From the NCBI RefSeq assembly GCF_002120225.1, contig NZ_LAPZ01000015.1:52357-116356 (forward strand): a stretch of DNA of 64,000 bases. Reading direction: 5' to 3'. The position numbers and the translations under genes were made by a program. Below the pieces are notes generated by a model. It did not search any database. It saw nothing but the letters and a program-made list of their open reading frames with translations, and was not told the DNA's origin. The stretch is from Tenacibaculum holothuriorum. Its GTDB lineage: Bacteria; Bacteroidota; Bacteroidia; Flavobacteriales; Flavobacteriaceae. Within the stretch, counting starts at the first letter, position 1; each line of letters opens with the position of its first letter. Positions 34,414 to 42,530 of this stretch are shown here, piece after piece.

Positions 34414-35148
34414 ATGTTAAAAGCTGTTATTGTCGATGATGAACCAAAAGCTATACAAGGGTTATCATGGGAGCTATCTAATTTTAGTGAAGATTTAAAT
34501 ATTGAAAAAACATTTACAGATGCCGAAGAGGCAATAAGTTATATTAATTCAAATGATATAGATTGCTTGTTTTTAGATATTGAAATGCCAACTATGGATG
34601 GTTTTCAATTATTAGAAAAACTAGATAAAAAAGACTTTGCAATTGTTATTACAACAGCTTATAATGAATACGCTATTAAAGCACTAAAAAATGAAGCGAT
34701 TGATTATTTGTTAAAACCTATTGATACAGATGATTTAGAAGAAACTGTAATGCGTATTAAAAATCATCACAATAAAAATAACGATAGTGAAAAATTCGAA
34801 AAAATACTTTCAAGCTTTAACAAAAGGTTTAATAGTAGAAAAATTACGATTAGCGCAGATGGTAAACTAATATTTTTAGAACAGTCAGAGATTTTGTTTG
34901 TAGAGTCTGATGGTAATTATTCTTCTATTTATACTACAGCAAACAAAAAAATCGTTATTACAAAAAAATTAAAAGAAGTAAATGAGTTGTTACCTGATGA
35001 ACATTTCTTTAGAATTCACAATTCATTTATAATTAACTTAAATAAAATAAAGGAATTTTTAAAATCTGAAGGTTATGTTATTCTTGAAGATAATCATAGA
35101 ATACCAGTGTCTAGACAAAGAAAATCAGATTTCTTAGAAAAATTCTAG
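34414..35148 (+). CDS. LytTR family response regulator
   Basis: The receiver domain (1-115) has the acidic pocket DDE at 8-10, the phosphorylated Asp55 in CLFLDIEMPTMDGF, the Thr in ITTAYNEYAIKA and the Lys in DYLLKPID. The LytTR DNA-binding domain (about 145-244) shows ILFVESDGNYSSIYT, FFRIHNSFIINLNKI and the end HRIPVSRQRKSDF. It lies 9 bases before a matching sensor kinase gene. Target promoters cannot be predicted from this window. Confidence 0.95.
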   Translation: MLKAVIVDDEPKAIQGLSWELSNFSEDLNIEKTFTDAEEAISYINSNDIDCLFLDIEMPTMDGFQLLEKLDKKDFAIVITTAYNEYAIKALKNEAIDYLLKPIDTDDLEETVMRIKNHHNKNNDSEKFEKILSSFNKRFNSRKITISADGKLIFLEQSEILFVESDGNYSSIYTTANKKIVITKKLKEVNELLPDEHFFRIHNSFIINLNKIKEFLKSEGYVILEDNHRIPVSRQRKSDFLEKF

Positions 35149-35157
35149 CTTCTATAA

Positions 35158-37080
35158 ATGAAACTTCGAATAGCTTTTATAACTTTTTTTATTCTATTTT
35201 CTACCTTTTCTTTTTCGCAAAAGGAAAGAAAAAAAGATAGTATAATTAACAATGTTTTTACTGTAAAACCTGAAAATTATTTTAGTCTTCAAAAATATTT
35301 CAGACGCATTAGGTTTTCTGAAGATCAAATAAAATACTTATTAGAAAAAAGTGAGACAGAGACGTATGCCTTGGGGCAAATTTTCGCTAAAAATCTTTAT
35401 GGTCGTTTTTATAGAAATAAAACTCAGTACGATAAATCAATTTTAAAATATAAAGAGGCCTTAGAATTAGCTAGAGAAGTTGGAAGTTTAGAGGCAGAAG
35501 TAGTAACGTTAAATCAGTTAGGGGTTGTATACAGAAGGCAAGATAAAATTAAGACGGCTTTAAATTATCATCATTTAGCCCTAGAAATGTTAACTAAAGC
35601 TACTAATCAAACAAAAGATATTAAGATTAGCACAAGTATTTCAATAAATAGTATTGGTAATATTTATTTGGCATTAAAGCAATACGAACTAGCTTTAGAA
35701 AGATTTGAGAAATCAATAGGAATTCAACAAGACGTAGAAGATAAAAGAGGGTTAGCAATCAATCATCAAAATATAGGGTTTGCATATAAGAATCTTGGAG
35801 ATTTTGAAATTGCTCTTAAAAACTATAAAAAATCATTAGATTATAATAATCAAAACAATGACGAACTTGGTAAAGTAATTTGTCATAATAGTATTAGTGA
35901 TATTTTAATAAAGCAAGGAAAATATGAAGAGGCTTATAAATACATTATAGAAGTACTTCCTTTAGCAGAAAAGATTGGTAATAAATATTATTTGTCTGAA
36001 GTATATAACACCTTAGGTTGGGTATATATTAAAACAGATAAACTAGATAAAGGGGAGAAATATGTAAAAATGGCTTTTGATATTGCTAAAAAGAATAACA
36101 TGCCTTCGAGCTTATCAGCTGCTTATAACCATTTGTCTGAATTAAATTTAAAGAGAAAAGAATACAGAGAAGCTTTTGATAATTATAAAAAAGCAATTGA
36201 TATTGATCGAGAAACTTTTAATGAGAAGAACATTGTTTATGTTACAAGTTTAATTAACAAATACGAAAACGAAGTAAGTAAAAATAGACTAGAAAGTTTA
36301 GCAAGAGAAAAAGATATTGCTGAATTAAATTTAACAAGAAATAGAAATATTTTAATAATAACCTTAGTGTCTTTAGCCTTGTTTAGTGTTGTGTTATATT
36401 CTATTTATAGACAACGTTTACTAAATAATGAAAAGAAAATTTTAATGCTTGAGCAAGAAGCTCTACAAAGCCAAATGAATCCTCATTTTGTATTCAATGC
36501 ATTAAACTCAATTAAGCTCTATATTATAAATAATGAACAAAAAAATGCGGTTTATTATTTGAATAAATTTTCGAAACTTATTCGAAATATCTTAGATGCT
36601 TCTAAGGTAAAAGAGGTAACGCTTCACGAGGAATTAAAAACAATGAACCTTTATATGAGTATTGAAAATATTCGTTTTTCAAATGAAATAGAATATGTTC
36701 AAAAAATAGATGACGGACTTAATTTAGAGCGTATAAAAGTTCCACCATTAATTTTACAACCTTTCTTAGAAAACTCTATTTGGCATGGGTTATCGTCTAA
36801 AAAAGGAGAAAAGAAAGTAGAGCTTTCTGTAAGTAAAATTTCCGATGAGTTTATTCAAATAGATATTGAAGATAATGGAATTGGTAGAGAAGAAGCTTTT
36901 AAAATCAAAAGTAATAAATCATTAAATAGAAAATCTATTGGTATTGATTTAACGAAAGAAAGACTTCAAAACTTTACCAATGAATTTAAAAATCATTTCT
37001 CTTTAGAATATTTTGATTTAAAAGATGATGAAGGAAAACCTACTGGAACTAGAGTCTCCATTAGAGTGCCAATAGTTTAA
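35158..37080 (+). CDS. TPR-containing LytS-type sensor histidine kinase
   Basis: A signal peptide (about 1-20, FSTFSFSQ) is followed by six or so TPR units in the periplasm (for example INSIGNIYLALKQYELALER), one membrane helix (about 399-416, ILIITLVSLALFSVVLYS) and a His_kinase domain with His443 in QSQMNPHFVFNALNSIK. The ATPase region has PLILQPFLENSIWHGL and DIEDNGIGREEAF. It is the partner of the preceding LytTR regulator. The TPR sensor suggests that a protein or peptide signal is read outside the inner membrane. Its stop overlaps the dinB stop. Confidence 0.93.
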   Translation: MKLRIAFITFFILFSTFSFSQKERKKDSIINNVFTVKPENYFSLQKYFRRIRFSEDQIKYLLEKSETETYALGQIFAKNLYGRFYRNKTQYDKSILKYKEALELAREVGSLEAEVVTLNQLGVVYRRQDKIKTALNYHHLALEMLTKATNQTKDIKISTSISINSIGNIYLALKQYELALERFEKSIGIQQDVEDKRGLAINHQNIGFAYKNLGDFEIALKNYKKSLDYNNQNNDELGKVICHNSISDILIKQGKYEEAYKYIIEVLPLAEKIGNKYYLSEVYNTLGWVYIKTDKLDKGEKYVKMAFDIAKKNNMPSSLSAAYNHLSELNLKRKEYREAFDNYKKAIDIDRETFNEKNIVYVTSLINKYENEVSKNRLESLAREKDIAELNLTRNRNILIITLVSLALFSVVLYSIYRQRLLNNEKKILMLEQEALQSQMNPHFVFNALNSIKLYIINNEQKNAVYYLNKFSKLIRNILDASKVKEVTLHEELKTMNLYMSIENIRFSNEIEYVQKIDDGLNLERIKVPPLILQPFLENSIWHGLSSKKGEKKVELSVSKISDEFIQIDIEDNGIGREEAFKIKSNKSLNRKSIGIDLTKERLQNFTNEFKNHFSLEYFDLKDDEGKPTGTRVSIRVPIV

Positions 37081-38159
37081 AAATCGAATTTTAACTGAAT
37101 CCAAACAGGAAGTTTTTTTTCAGTATTTAAATTACTGAATGAAATACCTAAAAGTCTAACAGAGTTTTTAAGTTTTTCTTGATATAAGAGCTCTTTTACA
37201 ATAGGCATAAACTCTTTTTTTAGCTGAATGTAGGTTTGGGTTGTTTTGCTTCGTGTTTGTTGTGTAAAATCGCTGTATTTTATTTTTAAGGTAATGGTTT
37301 TACCTTTTGTGTCTGACTTTTTCATTCTTCGTTCTAACTCATCAGCAATTTTTTCTAATCGTTCTAACATAAAAACTTCAGAAGAAATATTTTCATTAAA
37401 AGTACGTTCGGCTGCAATCGATTTTCGAATTCGATTAGGTTTTACTTTAGAATTGTGAATTCCTCTTACAATATTGTAATAATGTGAGCCCGATTTGCCA
37501 AAAAGTTTGGTTAGTTCTTCAAGTGATTTTTGTTTAAGATCTAAACCTTTAAAAATTCCTAGATTATGCATTTTTGTAGCAGTAACCCTTCCTACTCCAT
37601 AGAATTTAGCAACAGGTAATTCTTCTAAAAAAGAAATGACTTCTTCTGGGTGAATGGTTTTTTGCCCGTTAGGTTTATTAATGTCTGAAGCAACTTTAGC
37701 TAAAAATTTATTGATAGAAATTCCTGCGGAAGCTCTCAATTCTAGCTCTTCCCAAATACGGTGTCTAATTTCTCTGGCAATTTCGTTGGCAGATGGATTT
37801 CCTTTTTTGTTCTCTGTTACATCTAAATAAGCTTCATCTAAAGACAGCGGCTCTACCAAATCGGTATAATCGTAAAAGATGGCTCTAATTTTAGTCGATA
37901 TTTCTTGATAGCGAGTATAACGAGGTCTAACAAAAATAAGATGAGGGCACTTTCTTTTGGCTAAAACTCCACTCATTGCCGATCGTACACCAAACTTACG
38001 AGCCTCATAACTTGCTGCAGAAACTACTCCGCGAATTTCACTACCACCAACAGCAACTGCTTTTCCTCGTAACTCAGGATTATCCAATTGTTCTACAGAT
38101 GCATAAAAAGCATCCATGTCTACATGAATAATTTTACGAAATGGTGGCTGCAATTCCAT
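37077..38159 (-). CDS. dinB: DNA polymerase IV
   Basis: This Y-family translesion polymerase has the catalytic acids in IIHVDMDAFYASVEQLD and PLSLDEAYLDVTENKKG. Further motifs are VSAASYEARKFGVRSAMS, SAGISINKFLAKVASDINKP and the helix-hairpin-helix YGVGRVTATKMHNLG. The length of 360 residues is normal. It converges on the TPR kinase gene with stops sharing TTAA, and lies downstream of trhO with a terminator between. Confidence 0.95.
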   Translation of the reverse strand: MELQPPFRKIIHVDMDAFYASVEQLDNPELRGKAVAVGGSEIRGVVSAASYEARKFGVRSAMSGVLAKRKCPHLIFVRPRYTRYQEISTKIRAIFYDYTDLVEPLSLDEAYLDVTENKKGNPSANEIAREIRHRIWEELELRASAGISINKFLAKVASDINKPNGQKTIHPEEVISFLEELPVAKFYGVGRVTATKMHNLGIFKGLDLKQKSLEELTKLFGKSGSHYYNIVRGIHNSKVKPNRIRKSIAAERTFNENISSEVFMLERLEKIADELERRMKKSDTKGKTITLKIKYSDFTQQTRSKTTQTYIQLKKEFMPIVKELLYQEKLKNSVRLLGISFSNLNTEKKLPVWIQLKFDF

Positions 38160-38177
38160 GGTATAAAGTTATAAAAA

Positions 38178-38197
38178 AAGCGCTCGAAAGAGCGCTT
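38178..38197 (-). terminator. terminator between trhO and dinB
   Basis: AAGCGCTC pairs with GAGCGCTT around a GAAA loop (read on the plus strand). On the minus strand the stem is followed by a run of T. Confidence 0.82.
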
Positions 38198-38205
38198 AAA
38201 TTTTG

Positions 38206-39252
38206 TTAACTAACCGTGTTCCCTTTTTGAAACTTTAGTTTTTCAGAACGTCCTTTTTTAAATATTTTATTGCTTGCGTGTTTTCCTTTTCGCAATTCTT
38301 TTTGCTCTTCGTATGGTAAATGAATTATTTCTTGACACTCTGTAGAACAAGTATTTTCCATTTGTTCTGCACATTCATCACATTGAATGAATAATAAATG
38401 GCAACCTTCGTTTGCACAGTTAGTATGTGTATCACACGGTTTACCACATTGGTGACAGTTAGAAATTACATCATCAGAAATTCGTTCAGCGCGTCTGTGA
38501 TCAAAAACAAAGTTTTTTCCTTTGAATTTATTTTCCAATCCTTCAGCTTTTACTTGGCGTGTATATTCAATAATACCTCCCTCTAACTGAAAAACGTTTT
38601 TAAATCCTTTATGTTTGTAGTAAGCAGAAGCTTTTTCGCAACGAATTCCACCTGTACAATACATTAATAAGTTTTTATCTTCTTTATGTTCTTTTAAATC
38701 ATTTTCAATAATGTCTAAAGAATCACGGAAAGTATCTACATCTGGAGTTACAGCACCTTCAAAATGACCTATTTCACTTTCGTAATGATTACGCATGTCT
38801 ACACAAACCGTATTTGGGTTTGCTAACATTTCGTTAAACTCTTTTGCTGATAAATGTACACCTTTATCAGTTACGTCAAACGTGTCATCATTTAATCCGT
38901 CAGCAACAATTTTATTACGAACTTTTACTTTTAATTTTAAGAATGATTTATTGTTTTGCTCTACAGCAACATTTAAACGAATATCTTTTAAATAAGATAT
39001 ACTATCTAATTGCTCTTTTAAAGCTAAGAAGTTTTCTGCAGGAACTGAGATTTGTGCATTAATACCTTCGTAAGAAACATAGGTTCTTCCAAGAACATCA
39101 AGTTCGTTCCATTCAATAAATAATTTATTTCTAAAAAGTGTTGGATTTTCTATCTTAAAATATTGATAGAAAGAAATTGTAAGACGGTCTTTGCCCGCTT
39201 CGTCAATTAATTTAGCGCGTTCTTCTGCGCTTAACTTGTTGTACAGTTGCAT
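38206..39252 (-). CDS. trhO: tRNA uridine(34) hydroxylase, rhodanese family
   Basis: TrhO (YceA) adds the 5-hydroxyl group to U34 of certain tRNAs in an oxygen-dependent reaction. The N-terminal UPF0176 part reads WNELDVLGRTYVSYEGINAQ. The rhodanese domain has VDMRNHYESEIGHFEGA and the catalytic Cys in MYCTGGIRCEKA. A Cys-rich C-terminal region (NCHQCGKPCDTH, CDECAEQMENTC) may bind zinc. I chose the ATG at 39252 (MQLYNKLSAEER); a TTG 24 bases earlier is in frame but less likely. Confidence 0.93.
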   Translation of the reverse strand: MQLYNKLSAEERAKLIDEAGKDRLTISFYQYFKIENPTLFRNKLFIEWNELDVLGRTYVSYEGINAQISVPAENFLALKEQLDSISYLKDIRLNVAVEQNNKSFLKLKVKVRNKIVADGLNDDTFDVTDKGVHLSAKEFNEMLANPNTVCVDMRNHYESEIGHFEGAVTPDVDTFRDSLDIIENDLKEHKEDKNLLMYCTGGIRCEKASAYYKHKGFKNVFQLEGGIIEYTRQVKAEGLENKFKGKNFVFDHRRAERISDDVISNCHQCGKPCDTHTNCANEGCHLLFIQCDECAEQMENTCSTECQEIIHLPYEEQKELRKGKHASNKIFKKGRSEKLKFQKGNTVS

Positions 39253-39308
39253 GCTATACCTTTTTAAGTTAAACAATAATAAGTTATGATTTTTCTATAA
39301 AATCGGTG

Positions 39309-39316
39309 CAAATGTA
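39309..39316 (-). promoter_or_regulatory. -7 promoter box of trhO
   Basis: On the minus strand TACATTTG matches TAnnTTTG exactly, 56 bases before the chosen ATG. Confidence 0.55.
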
Positions 39317-39458
39317 CATAATTTTTACTTTCGGTGTTTAAAATAACACATTTAGTATTAAATTGATAGGAATTAAACTTTAATGTAAAATTTTATAATA
39401 AAACATATACAACCTACTTCTTTTTTTTAAACCTTTGTATAAGTTTTTTAAGTGTTAA

Positions 39459-39956
39459 ATGATTAGAAATGTAACCTTAAACGATGCAGTAATTATTACC
39501 GAAATTTATAATTACTACATAAAAAACTCAATAGCAACTTTTGATGAAGAGCCTGTTGAAGTAGTTTATTTTGAATCAAAAATAAAAGAAGTAACAAAAC
39601 ATTTTTCTTGGTATGTTTTTGAAAAAGATAATGAAGTTTTAGGTTATGCTTATGCAAATTCATGGAACACAAGAAGTGCATATTACAAAACAGCTGAAGT
39701 GTCGGTATACCTAAAGCCAAATATTGTAAGTAGAGGAATAGGAACTTTTTTATACGAAAAACTAATAAATGAGCTTAAAGAGCAAAATTATCATGTTGTT
39801 ATTGGTGGAATTTCTCTTCCGAATGAAGCTAGTGTGAGACTACATGAAAAATTTGGTTTTCAAAAAGTAGCACATTTTAAAGAAGTAGGATATAAATTTA
39901 ATAAATGGGTAGATGTTGGCTATTGGCAATTAACCCTTAATAATAAAAGTAAATAA
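39459..39956 (+). CDS. GNAT N-acetyltransferase, phosphinothricin acetyltransferase-like
   Basis: The 165-residue protein follows the Pat/YncA layout: IRNVTLNDAVIITEIYNYYI at the N-terminus, IATFDEEPV, LGYAYANSWNTRSAYY and the acetyl-CoA loop VSRGIGTFLYEKLI, then GISLPNEASVRLHEKFGF. Family members acetylate methionine analogues or related amino acid derivatives, and the real substrate is unknown. The asd start codon follows its stop after a single base, so both are co-transcribed. Confidence 0.9.
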   Translation: MIRNVTLNDAVIITEIYNYYIKNSIATFDEEPVEVVYFESKIKEVTKHFSWYVFEKDNEVLGYAYANSWNTRSAYYKTAEVSVYLKPNIVSRGIGTFLYEKLINELKEQNYHVVIGGISLPNEASVRLHEKFGFQKVAHFKEVGYKFNKWVDVGYWQLTLNNKSK

Positions 39957-39957
39957 A

Positions 39958-40965
39958 ATGAAAGTAGCAGTTGTAGGAGCTACCGGAATGGTAGGTAATG
40001 TAATGTTACAAGTATTGGCAGAACGTAATTTTCCTGTAACAGAATTAATACCTGTAGCATCAGAACGTTCGGTAGGAAATCAATTAGAGTTTAAAGGAGA
40101 AAACTACACTGTAGTTGGTTTAGAAACCGCAGTTTCTATGAAACCAGATGTAGCATTGTTTTCAGCAGGAGGAAGTACATCGTTAGAATGGGCACCTAAA
40201 TTTGCAAAAGTAGGAACTACAGTAATTGATAATTCTTCTGCTTGGAGAATGGACCCAACAAAGAAATTAATTGTTCCAGAAATTAACGCATCTGAATTAA
40301 CTGAGGATGATAAAATTATTGCAAACCCAAACTGTTCAACAATTCAAATGGTAATGGCTTTGGCTCCGTTGCATAAAAAATATACAGTTAATAGATTGGT
40401 GATTTCAACTTATCAATCTATTACAGGTACTGGTGTGAAGGCTGTTCGTCAGTTAGAGAATGAAGCAAATGGAGTTGAAGGAGAAACAGCATATCCACAT
40501 CAAATTCATAAAAATGCTTTGCCACATTGTGATGTTTTTGAAGAAGTAGGTTACACGAAAGAAGAATTAAAATTAGTAAGAGAAACGCATAAGATTTTAA
40601 ATGACCCAAGTATTGCAATTACAGCTACTGCGGTTAGAATTCCTGTTGTTGGAGGTCATTCAGAATCTGTAAATATTGAATTTGATAATCATTACGAAGT
40701 AGCAGATGTAAGAACAATATTAAGTGAAACAGATGGAGTAGTTGTTCAAGATAATATTGAAAATAACGAATATCCGATGCCTTTTTATTCAGAAGGGAAA
40801 GATGAAGTTTTCGTAGGTAGAATCCGTAGAGATTTATCTAGAGAGAATGCGTTAAATATGTGGATTGTTTCTGATAATTTAAGAAAAGGAGCAGCAACAA
40901 ATACTGTTCAAATTGCTGAATATTTAGTGGCAAATAATTTGATTAAAAGCTCAGTTGAAGTATAA
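39958..40965 (+). CDS. asd: aspartate-semialdehyde dehydrogenase
   Basis: The enzyme makes aspartate semialdehyde for Lys, Met, Thr and diaminopimelate. The NADP-binding start MKVAVVGATGMVGNVMLQVL, the catalytic Cys126 in IIANPNCSTIQM, and VRIPVVGGHSESVNIEF with the catalytic His are present. The length of 335 residues is normal for the Gram-positive/archaeal-like class. It is coupled to the preceding acetyltransferase gene and ends with a strong terminator. Confidence 0.96.
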   Translation: MKVAVVGATGMVGNVMLQVLAERNFPVTELIPVASERSVGNQLEFKGENYTVVGLETAVSMKPDVALFSAGGSTSLEWAPKFAKVGTTVIDNSSAWRMDPTKKLIVPEINASELTEDDKIIANPNCSTIQMVMALAPLHKKYTVNRLVISTYQSITGTGVKAVRQLENEANGVEGETAYPHQIHKNALPHCDVFEEVGYTKEELKLVRETHKILNDPSIAITATAVRIPVVGGHSESVNIEFDNHYEVADVRTILSETDGVVVQDNIENNEYPMPFYSEGKDEVFVGRIRRDLSRENALNMWIVSDNLRKGAATNTVQIAEYLVANNLIKSSVEV

Positions 40966-40986
40966 AACCTAACAAGATTATATTTT

Positions 40987-41018
40987 AAAAATCCTGTACA
41001 TAATTGTACAGGATTTTT
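40987..41018 (+). terminator. terminator after asd
   Basis: A 14-bp perfect stem (core ATCCTGTACA / TGTACAGGAT, loop TAAT) ends in a T run. It lies 12 bases before the next gene. Confidence 0.85.
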
Positions 41019-41029
41019 ATTTTTGAATT

Positions 41030-41683
41030 ATGAATAAAGAACAAATAATTAAGGATACTGTAACGTTTGTTAAAGACACTTTACAAGGAGCAGAAGGAGG
41101 TCATGACTACTTTCATATAGAACGTGTGTATAAAAACGCTCTATTAATCGCTAAAGAAGAAAATGTAGATGAGTTTGTAGTAACTTTAGGAGCGTTATTA
41201 CACGATATTGCTGATAGTAAATTTCATAATGGAGATGAAACAATAGGTCCAAAAGTTGCACGTAAATTCTTAACTGAAGAAGGTGTTGAAGAGGAAATCA
41301 TCCTTCATGTTGAAAATATTATTCAAAACATATCTTTTAAAGGAGGAAATTTTGATCAGAAGTTTAAATCATCAGAATTAGATGTTGTTCAAGATGCTGA
41401 TAGATTAGATGCTATAGGCGCTATTGGAATTGCGCGTTGTTTTAATTATGGTGGTTTTAAAAACAGAGAGTTGTATAACCCTGAGATAAAACCTAATCTA
41501 AATATGACTAAGGACGAGTATAAAAAATCTACTTCCCCAACAATTAATCATTTTTACGAAAAATTATTACTGTTAAAAGATAAAATGAATACTAAAACAG
41601 GAAAAAGAATTGCTGAAGAAAGGCATGAGTTTATGCTAGGTTTCTTACAACAATTTTACGCTGAATGGAATGGAGAAAAATAA
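41030..41683 (+). CDS. HD domain phosphohydrolase
   Basis: The HD metal-binding residues are visible: His in GGHDYFHIERVYKNAL, the His-Asp pair in LGALLHDIADSKF, and the later Asp in VVQDADRLDAIGAIG. The length of 217 residues and the order of motifs match the YedJ-like stand-alone HD proteins, which hydrolyse phosphate esters of nucleotides or related molecules. The exact substrate is unknown. It is probably expressed from its own promoter, since the asd terminator precedes it. Confidence 0.88.
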   Translation: MNKEQIIKDTVTFVKDTLQGAEGGHDYFHIERVYKNALLIAKEENVDEFVVTLGALLHDIADSKFHNGDETIGPKVARKFLTEEGVEEEIILHVENIIQNISFKGGNFDQKFKSSELDVVQDADRLDAIGAIGIARCFNYGGFKNRELYNPEIKPNLNMTKDEYKKSTSPTINHFYEKLLLLKDKMNTKTGKRIAEERHEFMLGFLQQFYAEWNGEK

Positions 41684-41769
41684 GTAAAACAAAAACTTTA
41701 CAATAAATAAATTAAAAAATAACATAAATTGTTTTGGTATTTGTAATTTAAATGTATATTAGCTGCGAA

Positions 41770-41840
41770 TTTATAATTCCCCTTATAATTTTATTCCCCT
41801 TATAAAAAGATGACGACTACTTACAGACGTCATCTTTTTG
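41770..41840 (+). ncRNA. candidate small RNA with terminator and tandem repeats
   Basis: Between two convergent genes there is a promoter-like pair (TTG at 41729-41731, TATATTAG at 41755-41762, one base off TAnnTTTG). Two direct copies of ATTCCCCTTATAA (41776-41788 and 41793-41805, period 17) follow, and then a terminator whose 12-bp stem AAAAAGATGACG pairs with CGTCATCTTTTT (41804-41839). The transcript would be about 70 bases with no reading frame. Alternatively the hairpin is only the terminator of the HD gene, 120 bases away. Confidence 0.4.
41804..41839 (+). terminator. strong terminator hairpin
   Basis: The 12-bp perfect stem (AAAAAGATGACG / CGTCATCTTTTT) has a 12-base loop and is followed by GTTTTTTT. 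It ends either the HD gene transcript or the candidate small RNA. Confidence 0.8.
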
Positions 41841-41932
41841 TTTTTTTATAAGATTTGATTAATTATTAATAAAATAGATTCAATTAAAAAGAAAAAAAGT
41901 TTCATTAATATAGTGATCATAATAGTAATTTT

Positions 41933-42313
41933 TTAAGGTTGAATTTTTCCGTTTTTTATAGTTGTTTTATTTGAAACATTATTAGTTATAAAATCTAGTG
42001 TGACCAAATCAATTTTATTAAACCCATCTACTTCTTTAGCTAAAAGTAAAGTTAATTCAGATGTGTTTTTATTAATACAATCTATTAATTCATATTCTAC
42101 TTTTTCGGTAGTAATTCCATCTGGTCCATATTGCAATCCTTTTACATAAATAAGTTGATTTACTTCTTTACAATTACAATTGTCTCTAAGTATTTTTAGA
42201 ATAGCATCAGATTTGTTTTTACCATGAATAGAAGAACTAACAGCATACCCAAATAAAGAACCAATAGAAATAGCAAGTATTAAAATAAGCCAAAAGTTAG
42301 TGCCTCTTTTCAT
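41933..42313 (-). CDS. unknown single-span membrane protein
   Basis: The 126-residue protein has one membrane segment near the N-terminus (about 7-27, FWLILILAISIGSLFGYAVS) and a polar, presumably periplasmic remainder with a Cys pair in DNCNCKEVNQ and a third Cys in LIDCINKN. I recognise no domain. It is separated from its neighbours by about 250 bases downstream and 217 bases upstream, the latter holding two similar AAAGGGAA stretches and a 6-bp inverted repeat (42494-42499 / 42512-42517). Confidence 0.7.
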   Translation of the reverse strand: MKRGTNFWLILILAISIGSLFGYAVSSSIHGKNKSDAILKILRDNCNCKEVNQLIYVKGLQYGPDGITTEKVEYELIDCINKNTSELTLLLAKEVDGFNKIDLVTLDFITNNVSNKTTIKNGKIQP

Positions 42314-42530
42314 GATTTTTAAACTGAGTTTGGTTGGTTGATTTCTGATATCAAATTACCAACTAAAAAATCATTAATAAAAGTAATGTTGCCCTAGTTT
42401 TAAGAAAAAAGGGAACCTGTTTTGGTTTTAAAACACTGATTATAAGTTGGTTGTTTGTTTTGTGTCTGTTGAATGAGCTAAAAGAAAGGGAAACCCTATT
42501 TTTATAAATTTAGGGTAAAAATGCAGCTTT

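Noticed and set aside
41030..41932. Search for CRISPR, toxin-antitoxin or phage defence genes near the HD gene
   Set aside because: The HD protein is a short housekeeping-type phosphohydrolase, no nuclease or cyclase neighbour exists, and the two 13-base repeats are too few and too close for a CRISPR array.
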